Part shown: positions 23,981 to 35,421 of the stretch, in pieces
Position numbering within the stretch: the stretch's first letter is position 1
Layout of the letters: each line of letters begins with the position of its first letter
Source: Psettodes erumei
Taxonomy: Eukaryota; Chordata; Actinopteri; Pleuronectiformes; Psettodidae
Direction: 5' to 3'
DNA: 64,000 bases
Assembly (NCBI GenBank): GCA_016785225.1
Contig: JAFBJZ010000918.1
Coordinates: forward strand, 1,060,001-1,124,000
Notes under the pieces: model-generated
Told to the model about the DNA's origin: nothing
What the model saw: the letters and a program-made list of their open reading frames with translations, nothing else
The model's database searches: none
Translations under genes and position numbers: made by a program

Positions 23981-26900
23981 AACAGCACCGCAGTGTAAAC
24001 TCTGCAGTAACAACCAAAGGTAGAGAAGCCAGCCTCTCTATGCAAATGTCAGACATCATCTTCACCCCTTTGCTCAACTGTGTAAAATGCTTGTTGTACC
24101 TCCTTTACTCTGTATTCTGCATGTGTTGCTTGAAAAATTGCACAATTTCTTTCTTTCTTTTAATCTCATGATTTGAAAAATGTATATAATATGTATAATA
24201 CTTGTAAATCATTACACATTAATCAAGAAAAAACAACTTCAGATTAAATTAAACCACCAGTGGAAATCACCAGACTATTTTTTAATGCAAAAATATAGTT
24301 GTTATAGGTGGTTATTATCAGACAAAGAAATCACACCAATGCAGAAATAACTGAAGTGTGAATTGTCTTCCGGTGGACTGAGCAAGTTAAAGCACTGAAA
24401 ACTGTAAAATGTTTACCTTTAGTTGCCCTCATGAATTCATCATCTATTCCAAAACCTTAGTTAAGAGATTACATACTTTGGAAATTATCCTAGTAGTATC
24501 CTATTGGAGGCTGGAAAAATGTAGCCTAGTGAAGACACCAAAGCATTTAATTAGAACAGTGTGATTAACTTGTGGAAGGAAAGCGATGTTGAGTCAGTCA
24601 TAAAAGAAGATATTATAGCAGGGCAAGGTTTTTTCACAGCAGACATTTTGAGATAACAAAGAGGAAGACACAGGTGTAATTAATAACATTAAGGATGACA
24701 GCATTTCTTTTAGATGTGTTAGTTCCAGAGTCCTGCTTTTGTTCATTGCTCTGGCTTACTGCAATACTGAAATGGGAAAGAGCTACTGTTAATAAGTACT
24801 TCCTCCACTGGGGCTTTTCCTGCTATGTCAAGCCAAATTGCCTGCTGTGAAAAAGGCCTATTACACAGTAACCTCTCTTTTATGTTTAATTCTATGTTTT
24901 ATTTAATGCAAAATGCACCTTCAAATCATTTTCAGTTGCATAATGTGGTGAAAAATGTATAACATGTAATGTACAGTAATCCATATAATCCAGGGAAGGA
25001 GATATCAATAATGAATTAGTTTTATTTTTTCATAAACAAGTTACAATCTATCTTAAGACGATTTAATGACTTCATGTTCTCCTACAGTAAATGCTGGTAT
25101 GGTTTTTGCCATACAATTTTACTGATAACCACAAAGAAGAAGAAAGAGAAGAATTTGCTCAAGGTCCAAACTGTTCCCTGTAAAGTGGCGTCGGGAAAGT
25201 GCCTATTTAACAATATTTCATTGTGAAAACAACAGACCAGAAAAGGTAATGTACAGAATAAAGCCTAGCTTTTGGATCTTCCATTTGAATAATTTGCCAA
25301 AGCAAAGTTTTGGTCATCTTAATGTTTGTTGTCTGCGTGGCTAAAGACCTTACTACAATATCTCATTTTACTGGCCCTTCCTGTAGTTCTCTAAGCAGAC
25401 AGCAGGTAGAGCTAATAGCCTTCAGTCTCCCACAACACAGCACTGCCACTTTTTGTTAATGATCAATGAATGATGAGTGCACTGTTTTGTACTGGGTCTC
25501 CACTGGGAGTGAAAAAGAGATTGCCCCAAAAGACTTAAACGAACTGTACAAACATATTATGCCTCTTATAACAAATCTAACCCACTGTGGTGTTTTAGCA
25601 AGTGACACCCTTGAGCAAGGCATTAAATCCTTAAATATGAACTGTTGCCTGGTGGCCAAAAGTGTGTTCACTGGGTGTGTGTCTGTTTGTGGACAGTTGT
25701 CAGAAGAAACGTGAGGTGGGGTAAAGATGGGATTATGGGAGAGGCCATACTTAACAAAGTCCTGTTGGACTGTGACCATAGTAACCACTGGATTACCCTG
25801 ATTAGGACCGATGACCTGAGTTAGTCAGCAATTCTCTGCCCTGTCATCTCCCACTTCTGTCTTCCTTTGTCTGTGCCAGAGGACTCAATCAGACAATGGG
25901 ACGAAGCAGCTCACAGATAATAGACACTAGACATAATATTCCTGTTGAATATCAAAAAGTTTTCCAAGCTTGTAACTACTTCATTAATATCCGAAGCAGA
26001 CAGGTACTTCAGGGAGTGATGTGTGTAAGAGGCTGAGCATTAATTCAGTTCTCAAGGCAGTTCAGGAAGGTGGACTCAGACCTGTTGACCATGTGAACCC
26101 CATTTGGGTTGTCTGTGATGGATAATGTTGATACTTTAAATTAGATGCTGCTGGTAATTTTTATTTCAATTACTGATTCATCATCAACATCATGCCACCT
26201 TAGTTTTCAGTTAATCATTCAATTGTTTGTCAGCAAAACTTCAAATATGAGTTAAAGGAACAGTTTTCTTATTCGCTTTGTTGCTGAGAGCTGGATGAAA
26301 AGGTTAATTTTGTATCATTCACTTGTCTGGAACGTAAGAAGCCACAGCCAGGAGCCTTACAATGTAGCATAAAGCCTGGAAAGACTAGAACCACAAGGGA
26401 TCAGCTAGCTGAGCTAGCAATGCCCTGGTTACTTGGCAACTGGCAAAAAAAAATCTGTGGCATATTTCCCTTCATTAAACAGTGAATTATCTTTTTCCAC
26501 TTCATTGCTTGTGCCAATTAAACAAATGACAAAACATGAACACTAAACTGTAGAGGTCAGGTCCAGGCTAGTTGTTTCCCCCGACTCCCGTCTTTATGCT
26601 AAGCTAAGATAACTGTTTTTTGGCTGTAGCTTTATATTCAGTAAACCTCATGTACATTTAGTGAAAAAAGAGCACTTCGCCAAATGTCAAACTTTTGTTT
26701 TAAAAATGACAATCACAATTCCCACGTGTCCGAGCAAATGCCATAAAAACATTTTTTTTTCATGTTTTGTCTGACCAACAGTTGAAAACCAAAAGGCGTT
26801 TGTAGTAAAAAAAAAAGAAACGTAGCAAACTCGAACTAAATTATTGCTTATCAAAATGGCTGCAATCAACTAACTGTTAAATGGATTGAACATTTCAACT

Positions 26901-27705
26901 CTTTTGATAACAATGAAACACTGCATGAAAAACCCATTCATTGTGCGAGTCCTCTGCTTTGACCAACCAAATCTGTTGCTCCTGCTGCTTACGTAATAGT
27001 AAGGACTCACTGTCTGGATTAGAATGTGTTGACTGGCACAGCGGGGTGTGAGCTACAGTTGTGGCCATGATCCAGGGTCAGAACATGTTAACTCTACCTA
27101 ATTAGTATGCAAAAGACCACGATGTCTGACGATGTCGAATATGACGAGCCTTACAATGAATAACATTGATCACTTCTCAGAAGAAACCTAGCAATACCTA
27201 GGTGCTCAGTGGAATGAGCACCATTCTTACACATTCTCAGCAGCCGACACACTTCCAGCTCTGGCTTCTCCTATGTTTGGGTTTTATCTGTCACTGAGCT
27301 CACTGACTGTCTGTCAGCATCAATCCCTCACGCTGATCCAAACTGACTCGATTAGCTAGTGCAATGGTTGCTGCTTGTCATGGGTTTCCTCATGCAGTGT
27401 CCCTCTCCTACAGCACACAAAGCCACCCCTATGGGAGGGGATTACTCCACTCTAAAGGGAGACTTGGCTGAATCATGTCTCCAAGGGTATTATGTAACAC
27501 TCTCTACTAGGAAGGCCACGTGGCCACAAGGCTCACCTGCGTTTGGCCCGACCATCTGCCCCTCTCCACCCAAATCCCATCGTCATTCTGCAACATACAC
27601 CATCAATAGACATCTCTGTGCTGAGGAGACTTCTGCTTGTTATGGTCCAATCTGGTGATCAAAAATGAATCTGCGTGTCGCACAGCTCTGGGTGTGAGGA
27701 AGAAT
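23981..27705. other. litaf 3' UTR and intergenic region before gprc5b
   Basis: No further gene recognised. The first part is probably litaf 3' UTR; I see no clear poly(A) hexamer close to the stop. A possible late AATAAA is near 25256. A fold-back repeat occupies 26254-26694. Confidence 0.4.
26254..26694. repeat. Fold-back MITE-like repeat, near full length
   Basis: The left arm starts AAAGGAACAG..TTATTCGCTTTGTTGC and contains CCACAGCC and GCATAAAG. The right arm contains CTTTATGCTAAGCTAAG, GGCTGTAGCTTTATATT and ends near GCCAAATGTC. The arms are roughly complementary, and between them lies ACTGTAGAGGTCAGGTCCAG, a block I recognise from the percomorph family. It has no coding capacity. Confidence 0.7.
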
Positions 27706-27716
27706 TATATAAAAGG
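27706..27716 (+). promoter_or_regulatory. gprc5b: TATA box candidate for gprc5b
   Basis: TATATAAAAGG is a near-ideal TATA element in GC-moderate sequence. It lies about 650 bp before a good donor site at 28373 and 1.3 kb before the gprc5b start codon. A start site near 27735-27745 is predicted. Context only. Confidence 0.35.
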
Positions 27717-27739
27717 CATGTGGAAGACGTGGGAGTCCG

Positions 27740-28373
27740 AAGGCAGGAAACAGCAGTGAGATGTACAAACGAGTGACTAGTATGGGATTGGCAGTGCACT
27801 GCCATGGTTATACACTGTACTTATTTCCTGTTTTCCTCCTGGTTAGACAGGTGCATCAGCAAAATTATGCTCCCCGTGTGTGGGTGAAGAAGGTAGAGCT
27901 GGGATTGCATATCTGTTGACACCTCCGCAGATTCAGTGCGACGCAGGGAACGAGACACACAGACATGGAGACAGAATGAATAGAAGGAGGAGAACGGAGG
28001 GAGCGAGCGAGAGAGAAGAGTGAAAGGGAAACAGAAGATATATTTGACCATGTGGGTGTGTGAAGTATCAAGGCATGCATCATAATTGTGGATTCCTCAC
28101 GGATCAGTCGGACGTGTCGCTGCAGCAGCAGGACGTTACTGGTCTCACAGAGTGAGTTATTTTGTACTTTACAACAGCGGCAGCTGTGAGCACAGAGCGA
28201 TAAAAGAGACATTTTCAAAGACAAAATGGAAACTGTTTTTTATCCACTGCCTCAAGGATTTCATTGACCGGAATTACAAAAATACTTTAACAAGTTTAAT
28301 TGATGCCAACTGGGAAATTATGATATGTCTTCGCCCTCAATAATCAAGATTTAAAGTCAAAGATTTGTCTGAG
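27740..28373 (+). other. gprc5b: Putative gprc5b 5' UTR exon
   Basis: A strong donor (GAG then GTGAGT) follows 28373, and the gprc5b coding exon begins directly after an acceptor (GTCTCTAAG) ending at 29031. The 5' limit is inferred from the TATA candidate. Short upstream ATGs are present but no long ORF. Confidence 0.3.
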
Positions 28374-28574
28374 GTGAGTTTGCAATTGTTTCAATGAAGA
28401 ATGTAATTGTTTACAGTGTTGTGGTTTTTATTTTGCATGTAAGTGTGTTTGTATTTGTGTTCACAGTTTCAGGATTACCTCTTGATATTAAGGAAAGATT
28501 AAAATTGTGCTTGTCTCAGTGTTGGGGAATGCATTATATTAGTAAGGGGTGGGTCCTCACAAGTAAGAGCAAAC

Positions 28575-28575
28575 G

Positions 28576-28620
<45 letters not shown>

Positions 28621-28640
28621 GCGTGTGCGTGTGCGTGTGT
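28575..28640. repeat. Compound (GT)n / (GCGTGT)n repeat
   Basis: About 18 GT units pass into four GCGTGT hexamers. It lies in the first gprc5b intron. Confidence 0.9.
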
Positions 28641-29031
28641 TTCTCTGTGCTTTTGAGTACTGAAACTCGACTTCTCTAAAGCCCAGTATGCGATGAAGCC
28701 AGCCCACGCTGTTTCCCGTTCCCATGGAAACCATTGCCCAGTGCTAAAAGCAGTTCTATTTTGCACTACGTGAGTGTGTGTTTGTGTGTGTCTGCAAGAC
28801 AGGGAAATATATTAATGTCTGATATAGGTTTATTGGATATTAATATATAGGTTGCTGTCTATGTTGTATATCATGGAGAAGCTGTATAGACATCTATACA
28901 TCCCCCTCCCCCAGCCTCCCTCCTTTCTGTATATTTTTCCACAATGTTACTCCTCTTGTTTATCTCTGTGTATGTTTACCTCTCTTTATCTCATTTAACC
29001 CTTTCTCCTTCTGTGTTTCTGTGTCTCTAAG

Positions 29032-32000
29032 ATGGCCGTCAGCCCTATAATAATCTGCCTCCTCTCACTGATTGGCTATGGTTCATCCCACCCTTCACCT
29101 CCTCCTCCTCGGGGATGCAGCGTGGACGTTGACCCCCCGTACAGAGTGCTGTGTGACCTGGAGGCGGTCTGGGGTGTGGTCCTGGAGGCCGTGGCCTGCA
29201 GCGGCGGTGTCACCTCTCTGGTCCTCGCGGTGCTTCTGCTTGTCAAACTGCGCTCCATTTCTGACCCCGCCAGGCGCTCTGGCCTGGGGCCTCTTCTCCT
29301 GCTCCTTGGCACGCTCCTTGGGATTTTCTCCATCTCACTTGCTTTCCTGGTGGGGAAGAACCAGGCACTCTGTGTTGTCCGCAGGGCCTTCTGGGGGCCT
29401 CTCTTTGCCCTCTGCTTCTCCAGCTTGCTCGTGCAGGGTGTGAGACTCAGGAGGCTGGTGGCTGGCAAGACGAGCCCATCGGGCAGCTCCCTGGCAGCAC
29501 TCGGCCTGGCCTTAGCCCTGGTTCAGGGGATCATCTCTGCTGAATGGGTCCTGCTGACTGTTGTCAGGGAGGGTCACCCAGCCTGCGAATATCCACCTTT
29601 GGACTTTGCTCTGACATGCAGCTACACCCTGGGGCTGCTCCTCATAGCCATGGGGCTTTCTCTGGGGGTAGTGCTCTGCGGAGGAGAGTTTGGGGCAGAG
29701 GGAGGAGGTGGGAGTGAAGAAGACAGAGAAGGAGAGTGCGAAAAACGGCAATGGAAGTGTAATGCTGTCTGGCTCTTCCTGTCCAGCTTGGCATCAGCGT
29801 TGCTGTGGGTGGCCTGGCTGGGGTTTTATCTTTACGGCAGCCAGGCGCTGAGGGGAAAGGGGAAGGGAGAACGATCAGGAGGAGTGAAGAAGGATATGAA
29901 AGCGTTAGATGAGCCTGCGCTGGCGGTGGCCCTGGTCATCCAGGGCTGGATCCTGCTGCTATTCCATGCTATTCCAGAGGCGCACCTGTGTCTCCGAAAA
30001 TCCGCAGAGTCCAACACACAAGATTTCTTTGACAACACTCACACATCCACGCCTCCGCATTTTGGAGATGAGCTCCCTGCACACTCTCACCGACCCTTCC
30101 CAGAAAACCAGGCCTTTTCTATGGAGGAGCACAGTGCAAGTAGGCGTATGTAATGTGTGTGCGTGTTTCTGTCTATTTGTGTGTGTTGTCTGAAAAAGAG
30201 AGATAAAGAGTCAGTTTTAAAGGAAATCTTTTTTTTCAACCTGGGTCTTTAGTTGGACAGCAACTTATGAAGATATACTTTGTAAATATAAATAAATAAA
30301 CTTAATTATTGTTACACCAGGCAGGTGACATGTGACACGACATGGGGCTTATGTCATGTCCCACAAAAACTTGAAGTTTTTATTGCAGAATGATTTATGT
30401 GATTTATACTGAAAGAAACCTTGACATTTTCATTCATGAATTTCTTTCAGTTCATCAAATTGCACCGCAAATCAATGTTCATGTTTACCTAAAAGTTCAC
30501 TACCTCATCACCACTACTGTGAGCGCCATGTAGCTTTCTTTAAAGGAAAGTGTGGCTCACTTCTAGCTACTGTACACAATCCAAAATCCGATTTAACGTC
30601 ATGAAATGCCTGATTATCCAACAGGCTTTTCTGCAGGCAGATTTATGAGTCACTTCACTTTGACTGCTCACCCTATTTGAAGCCGAATGCACACATTAAG
30701 GAACTAAACCATGAGGAGCCAGGGCAAACAAAGACTGGAGGCAGTAACAGAAAGAAACATCAGTGTCTTGCAGGAGCACAGACTGCAGGAGACTCTTAGT
30801 TATTGGCCATTGTACAGCTACAGCGGAGGAGGAGACGAGGAAGGAAAGTCAAGTAACAGTCTAAGCAAGTTATGGGTGGCTGTACTTTTTGTACAAAAGG
30901 ACAGCTTTTAAGCCTTATTTTACTTGCACTAATGGATGGTGTGGTGTAAGCAACGTTTCAGCCTCCCTGTCTCTGAAATCTCTGCAGAAGATGTGATGAG
31001 TAATTTGTTAATGTAATGGATAGGACTGACAGCCAGAGCTGGAATTGAGCCCTTGGATGTCAAACACTGGAAGCATCAGTGTGTTTGATTTAGGATGATC
31101 TAAAGTTAACATTGAATTCTTGTGTTTTTGTTAGTTTAGAACGAGCACTTCATTGTTACAGACGGAGAGGGTCTCCTTCCATGGAGCCCACCGTGTTGCA
31201 ACAGCAGCCCAGAATGAACAAACCAAACACCAGCTCACTGATTATATGAGTCCTCTGTCATGCTGTTTTTGTATGTTTGAGGATTGTATTTCACTGGATT
31301 TATCATAAAAGAAAAACCAAGAAAACATTGCACCTCATTACAAGTCCTGTTAGTTGTTTCCTGCCAGTGGTCCTGCCCCACTCATTCACAGTCAGCTCAA
31401 CGACTGATGAAGCCTTTGTAGCATCTGACTAAGGAGATTTCAATGTGCCAACATTCTGGCTCGGTGGCTGCTGTTCAGCACAAGTAACAAAGCCTGTGTC
31501 TTGCTCCCTATTAACCCAACAGTGCGTCACATTTTCTGTTCCCAATTTTATTTGACTGACAAAATTTGTAAAATTTGAAAATTTGAAAGTTTGTGCACTG
31601 CATGCTGCAGTCGACTATCCCCATTATGGGAAAAAATGTAGTGTCTAAAGCATATACACTGCTTTCTAACAATCCCACAGATACAAAAATGAACAGTTAT
31701 GCAACACGTAAGCTGTCAGCGATGACACAAATGATGATGGTGATGATGAGTCATAGGGGTTCAATATCTCAATTTACTGCTTGCCTCTCAGTAAACTAAT
31801 GAGTGTCAGTTACAGGGAGTAGTGAATGAGTGAATGAGGGAGTCATTTCAGATATGCCATTGTCTTAAAAGGATTGCACACCCACACTCTTTTTTTCAAT
31901 TACAGTCACACTTCAGTATCAAGGTGGGTGGAGCTGTGCTGGGAATAGTGAGTTAGAGTTATGAAAGGGGAGAGGCCACTGGTTCCAGGAGCAGGAGGAG

Positions 32001-32642
32001 GATACAGGTTTACTATGAGTGAGAAAGTTTTATGTTCTCAGGCTTATGTTTCCATGCTTTACATATGTGCTCTCCCAAGCTCATAAGTTCCCCAGCTGTA
32101 GGACATGACTGGAACCTTAAACAGATGTCCTCCAGCTCTCTATTCGCCATATATGACCTTTGTGACATGAAATATGGCATGGACCGTATTGCACTCAGTG
32201 TATTTTTCACACACTTAAAAGAACTTACTGTATCAAATGGTTGCAGTCAAAGTGAATAGGCTGGAATCATATACTAATCATGATATGAATATTATATGAC
32301 AATATAATAATTATTACAATCTTGGAGATGATATTATTTTATATTCTTGGTAACATGACACCAGTGACTTGTTTTACCTTGCTTGGCCTGTCAGCTCTTC
32401 GAAGTGGAACATACCACAGCAGCCATGGGAGTATCCGTCCTGGAATAGCTTTCCGTGGTCATGTTTACCAACCCACTGAGATGGCTCTGGTTATGAACGG
32501 TGGTACAGTAAGTATGGCAGAAATACTCACTCTGTGTATTTGACTTTCTTTCAGTCACTAAATAACAGGCTATTGTTGTACTGTATCCCTCTCATAGATG
32601 CCCACAGCTCCAATTAACTACACCGGACGCCGGTTATGGTAA
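29032..32642 (+). CDS. gprc5b: G protein-coupled receptor class C group 5 member B
   Basis: This is an orphan, retinoic-acid-inducible family receptor with a short N-terminus and seven membrane helices at the plasma membrane. Exons are 29032-30139, 32395-32507 and 32598-32642, with GT-AG sites and matching phases, giving 421 aa (human about 400). A signal peptide covers roughly residues 1-19. The first extracellular block (RGCSVD..LCDLEAVWG) and the segment FHAIPE at the end of TM7 match GPRC5B. So does the tail: ENQAFSMEEHSA, then VYQPTEMA and NGGT, ending in TGRRLW. That tail favours GPRC5B over GPRC5C. Two stretches look expanded against the family: an acidic Gly/Glu loop between TM5 and TM6 (about 223-242) and a basic Lys/Gly loop between TM6 and TM7. 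The reading frame is intact. Confidence 0.93.
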
Positions 32643-34865
32643 CATGGGACAAGACGTGAAGAGGATAAACTTGAGTCACATTTGTGACAGAAGAATTTTA
32701 TGTTGCCTAAAGAGGAAGACAGAAATATGAATGGAATCCCATATCAATCAAGGTGGATTTGATGGGATCTTAATATGTTAAATGTATTTGTGTTTCTGCA
32801 CACAGGTATGAATTTGACATTTTAAAGTGTAATAGTATTTTACTGAAATGTTCTTAATCGCCTCCTTATCAGCAAATTGAACATGAAATCCTGAAAAGGA
32901 AGAGAAAGTAATACACATCCACAGTTAAGGAAACTGCATTATAGAGTGATGGTAGTTACGGTGCATTAATTTGATCAGCACAGATCAACACATATAGTCT
33001 TAATTCAATTATGTAAATACACTGACAGTACTAATAAGTAAACTTATTATATATGAGGCAAAGATCAAAAATCAGGGTCTGCTGTGGCAGGAGTGAACAG
33101 GAGTCACTGAATGAGCTGCTGTTAGACTGTGACAGAGTCAAGAATAAAGGATGATTTGAATGTAATGAAGTAAGCATTTAGCCTGAGCAGCTCTGAACCA
33201 GTTCTGATACTTACCAATGCCCTTTTCATCAGTGATGCTTGCTTGTTTAAAAAACTCAGTTTCGCATCCCATCTGGCATCAAGCTACAATGCTGAAAAAC
33301 CCTTAGGATATTTATGTAAATTACCTGCATACGCCCACAATGCTTGTTTGGCCTTTGTATTTCATGCTGGAAAGCCCCAGAGGACTCCCATGTTTTCTCT
33401 CTCCACATTTCCATTCCAGAGCGACTGGACAGTTTGACACATTTCACTGTGTGTAATGGTAAATATCATATATTTAACAGAGTTTGTAAAGGGTTTTAGA
33501 GGATTGTTGAATGATTTACAAGATGAGGGAGGAGTTGACAGCTCATGGATAACTAGTTTTAAATAAGCATATCATAAAAAAGCCATTAAATACTGCAGTG
33601 ATTATTCTGCAGTATTGGGTTTCCTGTTGGAGATTGTGACTTTGCACTTTATCAGCGCTGATCTTGTCTGGGCATTGTGATATCTGAGATGTATAATCAT
33701 TTGAGATGCATGTAAAAGCACAGTTTAGAGGTAATGTATTTTGTCAAAATTTATGTATTTTGGGTGATTTGTAGAGTTTTTATACATATATTGAGGACAA
33801 TTAACAGTTTTAGTGTTGAGTCAAAGCCGATTCTTGACATTGAAATCAACAGTTGACATAACAAGCTCAAGTGCTCAGTGAATGGCAGTTTAAATATCTC
33901 CAATTCCCTGACAACTGGGCAAACCCTGTTTGTAGAAAGGCCATGTTGTTATGTGACATGACTGAAAGCTTTTTAATAGCTGCTACATAGACCTTGAATT
34001 TGGACTGTTTGTCAACCAATTTCAGTGCATTTTTCAGTGCATTGCATTACACTATGTTTGAGATTAATTGCAGCATCTTTTGCATTCTTGCATTGGCATC
34101 TCCTTTACTTAAAATTTTACTGAATACAGAGAAAACATGTCTTCATTCATTACTGTGACTTTAAGTGGTAAATATAATGTATACTATTTAGATATATTTG
34201 TGGCACTGCAAATATGGCTCAAAATCCCTTCATGTTTGACTGGAGGGCTTCAATTTCCATCTCCTGAGCAAGACTGAATTCAGTTTTAGACAATTCATCC
34301 AGTTAAGGTACAAAGGAGTCACCATGTCCATGTTATGACCATATATTTTAGCTGTAATACTTAACTAATAACTAACTTGTCAACAACTTTACTTTTGTGT
34401 ACAGGTGTGTGCTCTGATATTGTACAATTATGAAAACATTGTCATCACATGGTTTTAAGTAATAACCCTATAGAAATGACTTTTGATCATGTAAATGTCA
34501 AAATGTGAAAAAGCACTGAAATTTTAATTTCAAATGCTCTTATGATAATAACACTGTCACTGTTTTATGGCAGCGTAACATGAATGTCTGTACTGTGATT
34601 TGCACAAAGTGGCTAATACATCAGTGCACAGTTTCTGTTATTTATTGTTTGGTCATTGAACTTCCTTCAGTCACCTGCCCTTCATGTTACACTAACGGAT
34701 CAACTTCTCTCTCGAGATTAAAGATAAATAGTCAGCTACTACAGTGATCACATAGAGTCGAGGTAGAAGGTATGTTCAGCCCTTTGACAGCACGTCGACT
34801 ACAGCTTTCTTTAAAAAAAAACAACAAAAAAAAATAAAACCAAAAAACCAACAACCCAAAAGGCA
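32643..34865 (+). other. gprc5b 3' UTR and intergenic
   Basis: AT-rich with no supported coding sequence. AATAAA at 33143-33148 is a plausible poly(A) signal. An A-rich tract (34810-34850) precedes the knop1 promoter region. No IQCK-like exon was recognised here, although IQCK lies between these two genes in mammals. Confidence 0.45.
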
Positions 34866-35013
34866 ACGTGCGACGCAGACGCTTTAAAACAAAACAAAAC
34901 GCGATTGTCGGGTGCTACTTTTGGCCGCTTGGACTTGCCGTAGAAAAAGGCCCGTCACTCGGAGGAACGACGGAAACTATTTCCAGGTCAAGGAAGAAAA
35001 CGCTGGTGTACAC
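34866..35013 (+). other. knop1: Putative first (untranslated) exon and promoter of knop1
   Basis: A CpG-richer patch (GCGACGCAGACGC, CGGAGGAACGACGG) ends at a strong donor, CAC followed by GTGAGT at 35014. The next exon candidate begins after an acceptor (CACCTGCAG) ending at 35404. Confidence 0.4.
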
Positions 35014-35421
35014 GTGAGTAAAGCAAGAGTTACAAAGTTAATACACAGCTCATCAAGTGTATATTTGGTAATACACTGTACGATAAAATAGTGCCAAAGT
35101 CTGACATACCTATTAGTTGGTCTCCTATTCATTTTTTAGTTGCTAATAGCAACATAGCATATTTTGCCAAGAGAGGGCTCATTCTTCCTGAAAGTGTGGT
35201 TCTTACCCTGTTTTCACACTAAATTGGTTAACGTCATCTATTAACATGCCTTTAAATCACGCATCTTAACATAACATCTACCATTTTAGCAAAGCTGCAT
35301 CTCTACGTGTCTAGATTGACATGTAAGTGTGCTGTAGGTGCTGTGGAAGTGCAGGCTTTTTTGCCGAGGACTTGGACTGAAACCATGTTAATTTTCACCT
35401 GCAGACCTCTGTGTTCATTAT

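Noticed and set aside
27359..27658. 99-codon plus-strand ORF upstream of gprc5b
   Set aside because: No domain, no splice support; the TATA candidate lies after it.
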